A stretch of 14,031 bases of DNA. Source: CAVLCC01 sp963624975 (lineage in GTDB: Bacteria > Actinomycetota > Coriobacteriia > Coriobacteriales > CADBOM01). A program made the position numbers and the translations under genes. Under the pieces are notes generated by a model. That model saw only the letters and a list, made by a program, of their open reading frames with translations, was not told the DNA's origin and ran no database searches. The stretch lies in NCBI GenBank assembly GCA_963624975.1, contig CAVFRF010000011.1, forward strand, positions 1-14,031. Reading direction: 5' to 3'. Each line of letters begins with the position of its first letter. Position 1 is the stretch's first letter. Below, piece by piece: positions 1-6,601 of this stretch.

Positions 1-922
1 GGATCACCGACTGGTGATCCTCGAAGCCGTCCATCTCCACCAGCAGCTGGTTGAGCGTCTGCTCGCGCTCGTCGTGTCCGCCGCCAAGACCGGCGCCACG
101 CTGGCGTCCGACCGCGTCGATCTCGTCGATGAAGATGATCGACGGCGACGACGACTTGGCCTGCTCGAACAGGTCGCGCACGCGCGATGCGCCCACGCCC
201 ACGAACATCTCCACGAAGTCGGAACCCGAAATCGAGAAGAACGGCACGCCGGCCTCGCCTGCGACGGCCTTGGCCAGCAGCGTCTTGCCGGTGCCGGGAG
301 GGCCTACCAGCAGCACGCCGTGCGGAATCTTGGCGCCCATCTTCTGGTACTTGTCGGGGTTGGACAGGAAGTCCTTGATTTCCTGCAGCTCCTCCACGGC
401 CTCGTCGATGCCCGCCACGTCGGAGAACTTGACCTTGGGCCTCTCCTCCAGCGCCTTCTTGGCCTTGGTCTTGCCGAACTGCATCTGCTTGCTGTTGGCG
501 CCCTGCATCTGGCTCATGAAGAACCAGAACACGCCCACGATCAGGATAAGCGGAAGCACGGTGGTGAGAATCGACACCCACACGCTGTTGGACGACACGT
601 CCACCGTGTACTTGATGCCGGGATGCTGCTGCATAAGCTCGTTGAGCGACTCCTCGCCCACATACGTGGAGCGGAAGTCTATCGGCTCGGCCGCGTCGGT
701 GGTCTCGGCCAGGCGGTACTTGCCCGTGATCACCGCGGTGGAGGCGCTGTATGTGACCTCGGTGGCCCTGTCCTCGTTCACGGCCGCCACGAAGTCGCTG
801 GTAGACAGCTCCTCGACCTTGGGCTGGTTCATGTTGAAGAACTGGTACATCAGCACCGCGATGAACACCACCAGCAGCACCAGGTACACGATCCTCGATT
901 TGCTTGCCTGATTCTTATCCAA
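1..922 (-). CDS. ftsH: ATP-dependent zinc metalloprotease FtsH (C-terminus outside window)
   Basis: FtsH is a membrane-anchored AAA+ protease that degrades misfolded membrane proteins and some cytosolic regulators. The window holds 307 codons. A short cytoplasmic N-terminus is followed by a transmembrane helix at about residues 11-29, an extracytoplasmic segment, a second helix at about 114-136, and the start of the AAA+ module. That module shows Walker A GPPGTGKT (207-214), the pore loop MFVGVGASR (239-247) and Walker B IIFIDEID (262-269). The second region of homology and the HEXXH zinc site lie beyond the window edge. The start is TTG at 922, preceded by GGAG with 8 nt spacing. GTG 931 and TTG 928 are also in frame but would overlap or crowd that ribosome binding site, and an in-frame TAG at 940-938 closes the frame. 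A terminator separates the gene from hpt, so it is probably transcribed mainly from its own promoter; none was convincing in the short gap. Confidence 0.97.
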   Translation of the reverse strand, partial: MDKNQASKSRIVYLVLLVVFIAVLMYQFFNMNQPKVEELSTSDFVAAVNEDRATEVTYSASTAVITGKYRLAETTDAAEPIDFRSTYVGEESLNELMQQHPGIKYTVDVSSNSVWVSILTTVLPLILIVGVFWFFMSQMQGANSKQMQFGKTKAKKALEERPKVKFSDVAGIDEAVEELQEIKDFLSNPDKYQKMGAKIPHGVLLVGPPGTGKTLLAKAVAGEAGVPFFSISGSDFVEMFVGVGASRVRDLFEQAKSSSPSIIFIDEIDAVGRQRGAGLGGGHDEREQTLNQLLVEMDGFEDHQSVI

Positions 923-976
923 ATTCAACACTCCAAACTAAGCGAGCCTTTGGCGCCTCCGCACACGACAAGGCGC

Positions 977-1017
977 AAAACAAGCCCGCCGCGGCATACG
1001 AGCGCACTGCGGGCTTG
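977..1017 (-). terminator. Intrinsic terminator after hpt
   Basis: On the minus strand, arm CAAGCCCGC (1017-1009) pairs perfectly with GCGGGCTTG (989-981). It is followed immediately by TTTT (980-977). The loop is 19 nt. The hairpin starts 9 bp after the hpt stop codon, so it should end the hpt transcript before ftsH, perhaps with read-through. Confidence 0.8.
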
Positions 1018-1026
1018 CAGTACATG

Positions 1027-1572
1027 CTACGAGTAGACCTTCTCGTCCAAGATCCCGATGTAGGGGAACTGCCGGTACATCTGGTCGAAGTCGAGGCCGT
1101 ATCCAACGACGAACGCGTTGGGGCACACCGTGCCCAGGTACTTGGGATCCACCGCGGGAGCGATGCCGATGTCCTTGCGCATGAACACCGCCGCCTCGAC
1201 CGACCTGGGGTTGCGGGCCGCGAGGTTCTTGAACAGGAACTTGAGTGTGAGGCCGGTGTCGTAGATATCTTCGACCACCAGCACGTCTTTGCCCGCGAGG
1301 TCAAGCTCGGTATCCTGCACGATTCGCACGATGCCCGACGACTTCGAGGAGGAGCCGTAGCTCGACACCTTCATGAAGTCCATCTCCACGTTGACGTTCT
1401 CGATGCGCCTCACGAGGTCGGTGTAGAACATCAGCGCACCCTTGAGGATGCACAGCACCACGAGGTTGCGCCCCTCGTAGTCCTTGCTGATGCGGGCTGC
1501 CAGCCCATCGACAATCTGCTTGATGTCTTCCTCGGTGTAGAGGATTTCCTTGATGTTCTGCTCTAGACCCAT
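1027..1572 (-). CDS. hpt: Hypoxanthine phosphoribosyltransferase
   Basis: This purine-salvage enzyme converts hypoxanthine (and usually guanine) plus PRPP to IMP/GMP and pyrophosphate in the cytosol. The 181-aa product has the type I phosphoribosyltransferase fold signatures: the LKGALMF region (43-49), the SSYG flexible loop (70-73), the PRPP loop VEDIYDTGLTL (100-110) with its acidic pair, and the C-terminal GYGLDF...PYIG purine-binding stretch (157-172). The length is normal for the family. I chose ATG 1572 because it gives the usual N-terminus and has a GGAAG element about 10 nt upstream. The frame stays open to 1635, but those residues do not resemble the family. It lies between an ABC ATPase gene and ftsH, with tilS one gene further upstream, an interrupted version of the common tilS-hpt-ftsH order. 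A promoter with an overlapping palindrome lies 70-100 bp upstream, and a terminator follows. Confidence 0.96.
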   Translation of the reverse strand: MGLEQNIKEILYTEEDIKQIVDGLAARISKDYEGRNLVVLCILKGALMFYTDLVRRIENVNVEMDFMKVSSYGSSSKSSGIVRIVQDTELDLAGKDVLVVEDIYDTGLTLKFLFKNLAARNPRSVEAAVFMRKDIGIAPAVDPKYLGTVCPNAFVVGYGLDFDQMYRQFPYIGILDEKVYS

Positions 1573-1640
1573 TTGGCTTTTGCTTCCTGTTCCGGTCAAC
1601 GCGTATCCGACAATGCTACCCCTATGAATTAGCACTCCGA

Positions 1641-1662
1641 CTGATTATCTCGCAATAATCAG
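1641..1662. promoter_or_regulatory. Perfect 8-bp inverted repeat upstream of hpt, operator candidate
   Basis: CTGATTAT (1641-1648) and ATAATCAG (1655-1662) are perfect inverted arms around a 6-bp centre. The AT-rich arms and lack of a T-tract on either side argue against a terminator. On the minus strand the site covers a GATAAT -10-like hexamer, as a repressor operator would. The regulator is unknown. Confidence 0.55.
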
Positions 1663-1672
1663 AAATTGCGCA
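1644..1672 (-). promoter_or_regulatory. Putative hpt promoter
   Basis: Reading the minus strand, TGCGCA (1672-1667) is followed after 17 bp by GATAAT (1649-1644). The -10 matches 5 of 6 consensus bases and the -35 matches 3 of 6. Transcription would start near 1638, leaving a leader of about 65 nt before the hpt start. The match is only fair, and assignment rests on position and on the overlapping palindrome. Confidence 0.4.
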
Positions 1673-1695
1673 CATCTCGCCCGTGGCGGCACTGC

Positions 1696-1708
1696 TATGC
1701 GGCGCATA
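1696..1708. repeat. Short palindrome TATGCG-G-CGCATA
   Basis: A 13-bp palindrome with 6-bp arms around one central base lies in the gap between the ABC ATPase gene and hpt, about 24 bp upstream of the candidate hpt -35. It could be a second regulator site or chance. No T-tract follows on either strand, so it does not look like a terminator. Confidence 0.3.
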
Positions 1709-1764
1709 AGTCCGTTGCCGGTAGCGCGCTGCCTTTCGACCGCAGGCCGCCGGGGCCATAGGTC

Positions 1765-3654
1765 CTACCTAGAGCCTTGCGCCTTTCGCTTGCTCGGATC
1801 GGGCTTGCCGGCATTGCGGCACGCTGCAAACATCGACCTCACTATGGTGGCCCTGTCGTCGTCGTTGAACCTCGACTTGCCGCCGATGAACATGAGCTTG
1901 TCGATGGAGCCGCCCAGCTCGTCCATGAAGTCGAACACGGCGGCCGTCTCGTCGAGGTCGTTGGGGTTGGCCATGAGCACCAGCGCGTTCCTGGTCGCCG
2001 CGAACTGCCCGATGAAATATGCGTCCACCGGCTCCCACACGGTGCTCACCAGCATCTCGTCGGCAGGGTTGCCGCCATCTGCCTCGCCCTGCTCCATGAT
2101 CCACTTGTTTATCGTCTTGTTGATCTGGCACGGATTGTCGCTCGAGAAGCGCACGATGCTCACGCCGGCTTTCTCGAGCTTCTCCATCGTGGCATCGTCG
2201 ACCAGGATTCCCTGCTCGACCACCACCACCCTGGAGAAGTCGCGGCAGATCGTGCTGCAGATCTGGTCGTTGCCCTTCGCATCGTCGGGGTCGAGGAAGA
2301 ACACCGGGGCCTTCTTCGAGAACACGTAGGGAGCCAGCGAGATGAGGCCGCTCTCGGCGTTGCCCCATGCCAGCACCGCGGTATCTCCCCAGCTCTCCGC
2401 CTTGGCGCAGGTCCTGCCGTGCTCGTAGGCCGCAAGCGACAGCTTCGCAAGACCCACGGGCATGGTCTGGACATCCCCGATGCCCGTCTCCTCGAGCCTC
2501 GTGGTTACGCGCGGCTCCACGTGACCCTGCGAATCCATCACGATCGCCCGCTCGGCGCCGATCCTCTTGAAGAACTCTCCGGTCACTCCCGGCAGGTTGT
2601 CGCAGGCAGTGTTGAGCACCAGCGCGTCGATCACGCTGGCAAGCCCCGTGGCCACCATGGCCGAGGCCATATCGTCGCTGGGCGCCAGGATCGCCGTCTT
2701 CTGGCCATCGCAGCACTCGTCGGCGATGTTGACGCAGGTCGCATAGCGGTCGTTGCCGCTCACCTCGCCGTAGTAGTCGGCAGGCTTGCCCACCTCGAGC
2801 TGCATCATCTCGATCACGCGGTTCTCCGACTCGAGCGAACCGGCGCGTCCTCCCACCACGCGGTAGGCACGGCACACGTCGCCGGCCTTGCCCATCATGC
2901 GGGTGTGGCCCTTCTCGATCCAGATGGCCTTGTTGCACAGGCGCTCCACCTGGTCGTTGTTGTGCGACACGATCAGCACCGTCACGCCGTGGTCCTTGAT
3001 GATGTCGGTGATGCGCCGCTCGCACTTCTGCTGGAACATGAAGTCGCCCACCGAGAGCACCTCGTCCACGATGAGCACTTCCGGCACGATCACGGTGGCG
3101 ATGGCGAACGCGATGCGGGCGATCATGCCCGACGAGTAGTTCTTGAGCGGCATGTCCATGAACTGCTCGATCTCGGCGAAGTCGATGATCTCGTCCATGT
3201 GCTGCGCGATGAACTTCTTGGGGTATCCGAGGAGCGCGCCGTTGAGAAACACGTTCTCGCGCGCCGTGAGGTCCATGTCGAAGCCGGCGCCCAGCTCGAT
3301 GAGAGGCGCGATCCTGCCCTTGACCTCGACGGAGCCCTCGGTGGGCTCCAGCACGCCCGCCACGATCTTGAGCATTGTGGACTTGCCCGATCCGTTGGTG
3401 CCCAGGATGCCGAACACGTCGCCCTTCTTGACCTCGAACGACACGCCGTCGAGCGCGCGGAACTCCTTGAAGCGCAGCTCGTGCCTGGCAAGCGCGATGA
3501 AGTACTCCTTGAGGCTGTTGAGCTTCTGATTGGCGATGTTGAACACCATCGACACGTTGTCGACCTTGACCATCGTCTCCTTGTCGGAATCGAGGCTGCT
3601 GTCGAGGCTGTTCCCGAGGTAGGACGTGTTCAGCTTTCCAGACAATTCAGGCAT
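1765..3654 (-). CDS. Polysaccharide-export-type ABC ATPase fused to three cell-wall-binding (CWB2-like) repeats
   Basis: The first 260-270 residues are a nucleotide-binding subunit of the TagH/Wzt/RfbE type, which powers ABC export of teichoic acids, O-antigens and similar polymers. Numbered from ATG 3654: Walker A GTNGSGKST (85-93), the family's variant signature YSSGM (173-177), Walker B EVLIVDE (192-198) and the SHN switch (230-232). The remaining 340 residues form three repeats of about 95-100 aa (roughly 299-391, 407-506, 514-609). Each has alternating hydrophobic strands and an acidic helix; the first starts NDRYAT and the third ends FIGG, matching cell wall binding repeat 2 (PF04122). 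No signal peptide or transmembrane helix is visible, so the repeats should lie in the cytoplasm. ATG 3654 has AGGAG 8 nt upstream; TTG 3672 and ATG 3660 fit that site poorly. It has its own promoter. No permease partner (TagG/Wzm) is in the window. The N-terminal call is firm; the CWB2 call rests on pattern and triplication. Confidence 0.88.
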   Translation of the reverse strand: MPELSGKLNTSYLGNSLDSSLDSDKETMVKVDNVSMVFNIANQKLNSLKEYFIALARHELRFKEFRALDGVSFEVKKGDVFGILGTNGSGKSTMLKIVAGVLEPTEGSVEVKGRIAPLIELGAGFDMDLTARENVFLNGALLGYPKKFIAQHMDEIIDFAEIEQFMDMPLKNYSSGMIARIAFAIATVIVPEVLIVDEVLSVGDFMFQQKCERRITDIIKDHGVTVLIVSHNNDQVERLCNKAIWIEKGHTRMMGKAGDVCRAYRVVGGRAGSLESENRVIEMMQLEVGKPADYYGEVSGNDRYATCVNIADECCDGQKTAILAPSDDMASAMVATGLASVIDALVLNTACDNLPGVTGEFFKRIGAERAIVMDSQGHVEPRVTTRLEETGIGDVQTMPVGLAKLSLAAYEHGRTCAKAESWGDTAVLAWGNAESGLISLAPYVFSKKAPVFFLDPDDAKGNDQICSTICRDFSRVVVVEQGILVDDATMEKLEKAGVSIVRFSSDNPCQINKTINKWIMEQGEADGGNPADEMLVSTVWEPVDAYFIGQFAATRNALVLMANPNDLDETAAVFDFMDELGGSIDKLMFIGGKSRFNDDDRATIVRSMFAACRNAGKPDPSKRKAQGSR

Positions 3655-3711
3655 ATGCATGGCTCCTAGCAATGTGGCCCTGTTGGCCTTGGTTGCGTGC
3701 TCAAGTCTTTA

Positions 3712-3741
3712 AGTATGCTGCTTCGGGGCAAATCCGGTCAA
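3712..3741 (-). promoter_or_regulatory. Promoter of the ABC ATPase/CWB2 gene
   Basis: On the minus strand TTGACC (3741-3736, 5 of 6 consensus) is followed after 18 bp by CATACT (3717-3712, 4 of 6). Transcription would begin near 3705, giving a leader of about 50 nt. This is one of the better promoter matches in the window. It makes the ABC gene a transcription unit separate from tilS, or at least independently startable. Confidence 0.6.
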
Positions 3742-3768
3742 GCAAATAGGCTGTTCGGCGGCTATGTT

Positions 3769-3788
3769 GCGCGCGTGCGCTCGCGCGC
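3769..3788. repeat. GC-only hairpin downstream of tilS
   Basis: GCGCGCG (3769-3775) and CGCGCGC (3782-3788) pair perfectly around a 6-nt loop, 30 bp past the tilS stop. No T-tract follows on the minus strand, so it is at best a weak or factor-dependent terminator or a pause site. Confidence 0.35.
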
Positions 3789-3817
3789 GCCGGGCGGGTC
3801 TGCGAGGCGAGGCATGG

Positions 3818-5830
3818 CTATGGTTGGACGATCCTCTCCACGTCGATGCGCAGCATCGAATGACCGTCGCGCACCTTGAAGCGCTCGTCGGCGGCCACGC
3901 CCACTACCCACACGATGCAGTCGCCAGCCCGGACGACCGGGGTTTCGTCGCGACGCGCACGAGGCACCTTCTTGTCCACGAAGATGTCGGAGAGCTTCTT
4001 GCGCGCACCTTTCATGCCGAGAGGACACATGGCATCCCCGTCGCGCCGATAGGTTAGTTCGAGAGCATCGACAAGGTTGGGGACAACTTTTCGACCGACG
4101 TCGCGGTCGCCGCAAGCCGCCAATACGTGTTCTGCGTCGAAGAAGGCCGTCGTCGGGGCGGAATTCATTCGGGCAAACTCGACGTTGCTTCCGCTTTGAG
4201 CTTCGACCTGCGACACGCTTACCTTGAAGTCGCCGAAAGCGGCCTCGCCCGGAACCGGCAAGGGCACGCAGCCGGAGCCGATATCGGCCCTGACAATCGT
4301 TGCGCCCCCAGTACCAGCACCGGCATCGTTAGTCACGGTAGCGCAATTTTGCGAAGAAGCAGGTTGCCCGTCGCAAGCATGCGCGTTCGATGCGATACCG
4401 CTCGTGTCGTCGGCCGACCTCTCGATAACGAGCAGGCCGTATTCGCGGTATGCCCGCACTCCGCCCGGCAGGTCCATCGCGAAGCTCGGTCGGTGCATCT
4501 GCTCGGCAATCAGGTCGATGTGCTTTAGCTCGATGCGCTCGGCATAGGGCAGCAAGTCCTTGCAGACCGAGTACAGCAATCTGCGTAGGAAGGGTTTCTC
4601 GAGACCGGCGATCTTCTCGAAGTCGAGTTCCACCCGCGCTCTCTCGCCGGCATCTGCCGATTGGCGCAGACCTTCTTCGCCACCCACCGGGTCCGCTTCT
4701 TCGCCAGCGGAAGTCGCATCCTCACTATTCGGGTATCCCCCGACTACCGCCGCCATCGCGGCACCCGAGCAGGCATCGAAAGCGCCTCCGGCTCTCATAG
4801 CCTCTCGGGCCACGCGGTCGACGTAGGCCTCTACCGCGTCGCTCTCGTCGGCTATGAGGTTCATGGTGCGGGCGAGCGTCTTGCCGAGGCTGGGGTTGTA
4901 CTTGCGCGCAACCGGCACCAGCTCGTGGCGCACGAACGTGCGAAAGCCGTCGGTCTCGTAGTTGGTGGCATCCTCGCGCCAAAAGCCGCCCTCTACCTGC
5001 GCCGCTTCGGGTGCATCGAGCTGCCATCCGAGCTGGGCGACGCGAGTCGCGATGTAGCTGCGAAGCTGCTCGCGCGTGGTGTCGAGAAGCGGTCTGGCCA
5101 CGCGGCCGTTGGAGTAGCGGATCGAGGCCAGGCCGCCCGGACCCGTGCCCACTATGGCCCTCATGAAGAACGTCTCGACCCTGTCGTCTCGAGTGTGAGC
5201 CACCCAGATGCGACCGTATTGCGGGTCGATGCCCGCCTCGCGGCAACGTTGGTCGAGCAGCTGCCCGGCCAGTTCGTAGCGCATGAACCTGCCGGCGTTC
5301 TCCACGTTGCCATCGAAGCTCTCCAACCGCGACTGTATGTCGATGCGGTGCACCTCGAACCCGAAACCGCAAAGCCCGGCGAGCCTCTGCACGAAGAGCG
5401 CGTCGCCGTCGGCGTCGGCGCCTCGCAGCCCATGATGCACATGCAGCACCGTCACGGCAGCCGCGTCGATGCGCCCGGCTTCGGCAAGCTCGTGCGCCAC
5501 GAGGCACATCGCGGTGGAATCGGATCCCCCGCTCACCATCAGCACGATCGGGCAAGATGCCGCGGCCACGACTCCGCAGGCGTCACCTTCGCCGAAGCGC
5601 CCGATGCCTGCGGGGTCGTCTGCTTCGGCAACGTCGACTCCGGCATCGGGGATCAGCTCATGTTCGCGAATAGCATCCATAGCGCTTCTCACCACGTCGT
5701 GGATGAACGGCTGCTCCACAGGTTGCTGCCCCTTGGGCCGCCCCTCGGGGTGCCTCCGCTCTGTCGGCTGACCTCCAAGCTGTGCCCCGCCACGCAGGGC
5801 GCCGCCGCCGCGACTCTCCCCCGTGCTCAT
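3818..5830 (-). CDS. tilS: tRNA(Ile)-lysidine synthase, enlarged
   Basis: TilS attaches lysine to C34 of the CAU-anticodon isoleucine tRNA so that it reads AUA, using ATP; it is essential in most bacteria. The N-type ATP pyrophosphatase domain shows the PP-loop SGGSDS (100-105), VLHVHHGLRG (128-137), and downstream VAHTRDDRVETFFMR. The C-terminal TilS domain occupies about the last 105 residues, with RRDGDAMCPLGMKGARKKLSD and a VWVVG...ERFKV end. At 670 aa it is well above the usual 430-480. The excess is a 95-residue N-terminal stretch before the PP-loop and two low-complexity Ala/Gly/Ser/Asp-rich inserts, at about 345-400 and 480-550. ATG 5830 overlaps the upstream TGA as ATGA, with AGGTGG 6 nt before it, so translation is probably coupled to the DUF951-like gene. 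An internal ATG at 5677 would give a shorter protein and cannot be excluded. Confidence 0.95.
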   Translation of the reverse strand: MSTGESRGGGALRGGAQLGGQPTERRHPEGRPKGQQPVEQPFIHDVVRSAMDAIREHELIPDAGVDVAEADDPAGIGRFGEGDACGVVAAASCPIVLMVSGGSDSTAMCLVAHELAEAGRIDAAAVTVLHVHHGLRGADADGDALFVQRLAGLCGFGFEVHRIDIQSRLESFDGNVENAGRFMRYELAGQLLDQRCREAGIDPQYGRIWVAHTRDDRVETFFMRAIVGTGPGGLASIRYSNGRVARPLLDTTREQLRSYIATRVAQLGWQLDAPEAAQVEGGFWREDATNYETDGFRTFVRHELVPVARKYNPSLGKTLARTMNLIADESDAVEAYVDRVAREAMRAGGAFDACSGAAMAAVVGGYPNSEDATSAGEEADPVGGEEGLRQSADAGERARVELDFEKIAGLEKPFLRRLLYSVCKDLLPYAERIELKHIDLIAEQMHRPSFAMDLPGGVRAYREYGLLVIERSADDTSGIASNAHACDGQPASSQNCATVTNDAGAGTGGATIVRADIGSGCVPLPVPGEAAFGDFKVSVSQVEAQSGSNVEFARMNSAPTTAFFDAEHVLAACGDRDVGRKVVPNLVDALELTYRRDGDAMCPLGMKGARKKLSDIFVDKKVPRARRDETPVVRAGDCIVWVVGVAADERFKVRDGHSMLRIDVERIVQP

Positions 5831-6045
5831 TTCTCACCACCTGCGTCGTCAGCGCGTTCGATGTGCGACCTGTAGCGTCGCTCGAACTCCGAGCGCGCGA
5901 GCATCACCTGCCTGCCGCATCCGCCGCATTCGAGCTTCACATCCATGCCCACCCTCTTCACGATCCACGTGTTGGCACCGCACGGATGCGCCTTGCGAAG
6001 CGACACCCTGTCGCCCACGTTTATGCTCGGTCTACCCGCCGTCAT
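5827..6045 (-). CDS. DUF951-family small protein
   Basis: The 72-aa product matches the DUF951 pattern: a short lead, GDRVSLRKAHPCGANTW (near residues 12-28), a VGMDVKLECGGCG stretch and a final VMLARSEFERR. The HPCG and CGGCG cysteines suggest a small metal-binding or nucleic-acid-binding fold, but the family has no established function. I chose ATG 6045 because family members begin just before the GD.V motif and GGAG sits 5 nt upstream. The frame stays open to an ATG at 6117 whose extra 24 residues look unlike the family. Its stop overlaps the tilS start by 4 bp, so the two genes form an operon. A basic and acidic tail after the domain extends it by about 10 residues. Confidence 0.85.
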   Translation of the reverse strand: MTAGRPSINVGDRVSLRKAHPCGANTWIVKRVGMDVKLECGGCGRQVMLARSEFERRYRSHIERADDAGGEK

Positions 6046-6126
6046 AGTCGCTCCCGCATATCGCCATGCAGCCATCGGCCGCATGCGGTTACCGTCCATT
6101 CGAAGCTTCTGCTCCAAATATGGCTC

Positions 6127-6132
6127 ATTCTA
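6127..6132 (-). promoter_or_regulatory. Candidate -10 element for the DUF951-tilS operon
   Basis: TAGAAT on the minus strand (6132-6127) matches 5 of 6 -10 bases and lies about 80 bp upstream of the DUF951 start, in the divergent gap. The region 17 bp upstream (GCAAGC) is a poor -35, so the assignment is tentative. Confidence 0.3.
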
Positions 6133-6168
6133 CCCCACTTGGCCGAGCGGCTTGCGATAGCCTAGGCT

Positions 6169-6197
6169 TTGCGCGCAAACGCGCGACTCACTACAAT
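6169..6197 (+). promoter_or_regulatory. Promoter of the ACT-domain gene
   Basis: TTGCGC (6169-6174) is followed after 17 bp by TACAAT (6192-6197). The -10 is 5 of 6, the -35 shares the TTG core. Transcription would start near 6204, giving a leader of about 50 nt ahead of ATG 6257. The rest of the 211-bp divergent gap (6046-6256) holds no gene that I can see. Confidence 0.5.
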
Positions 6198-6256
6198 GCA
6201 ACTCGCCATCGGCGCGAACACGAGCAGCCCGGGCGCACGACACGGAAGGACCCGTC

Positions 6257-6532
6257 ATGAACACCAAAGCCGTCATCTCCGTACTTGGAAAAGACAGGAC
6301 GGGCATCGTTGCCACCGTGTCCAGCACGCTCTACGAGTGCAACGTCAACATCGACGACATCAGGCAGACGCTGCTCGACGACGTGTTCTCGATGACCATG
6401 CTAGTTACCCTCGACGAGGAGAAGGCCAGCTTCGACGAGGTGCAGTGCAAGCTCGAAGCCGACGGCGAGAAGCTGGGCATGCAGATCCGCCTCCAGCGCC
6501 GCGACGTGTTCGACTTCATGTACAAGATCTAG
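6257..6532 (+). CDS. ACT-domain regulatory protein (UPF0237 family)
   Basis: The 91-aa protein is a single ACT-domain unit of the UPF0237/GcvR-like kind. It opens NTKAVISVLGKDRTGIVATVSS, the strand-loop-helix that binds amino acids or similar ligands in ACT domains, and continues NVNIDDIRQTLLDDVFSMTMLV. It ends with the family's DVFDFMYKI, equivalent to the usual DIFxAMHRI. Such proteins are thought to be small-molecule sensors; the ligand is not known. In many Firmicutes and related genomes the gene directly precedes a DUF711/PFL-like (UPF0210) gene. Here it is followed only by a terminator, so it stands alone. ATG 6257 has AGGA 6 nt upstream. It is the only plus-strand gene in the window. 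Confidence 0.92.
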   Translation: MNTKAVISVLGKDRTGIVATVSSTLYECNVNIDDIRQTLLDDVFSMTMLVTLDEEKASFDEVQCKLEADGEKLGMQIRLQRRDVFDFMYKI

Positions 6533-6564
6533 AAGCGAGCCGGCAACTAGGCATACAAAACTAG

Positions 6565-6600
6565 AAGCGCTGCCGACATCGATGCCGGCAGCGCTTTTCT
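6565..6600. terminator. Bidirectional terminator between convergent genes
   Basis: AAGCGCTGCCG (6565-6575) and CGGCAGCGCTT (6586-6596) form a perfect 11-bp stem with a 10-nt loop. On the plus strand it is followed by a T-rich run (TTTTCTTCT), ending the ACT transcript. On the minus strand it is followed by TTCTAGTTTT, ending the transcript of the large activase gene, whose stop codon is only 6 bp from the hairpin. Confidence 0.88.
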
Positions 6601-6601
6601 T

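Noticed and set aside
1741..1764. GACC/GGTC and GGCC/GGCC pairings just after the ABC ATPase stop, possible terminator
   Set aside because: The stem is short and interrupted, and no T-tract follows on the minus strand.
1777..3669. Open frame of about 630 codons on the plus strand opposite the ABC ATPase gene
   Set aside because: Its His/Val/Leu/Asp-rich product shows no motifs, and the opposite strand encodes an intact ATPase with all catalytic motifs.
4661..5875. Open frame of about 400 codons on the plus strand opposite tilS
   Set aside because: It is an antisense shadow of tilS; no ribosome binding site or domain supports it.
6136..6166. TTGGCCGAGCGGC resembles the D-arm of a class II (Ser/Leu) tRNA
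   Set aside because: No acceptor stem, anticodon stem or T-arm follows at the required distances; the region fits better as the divergent promoter gap.
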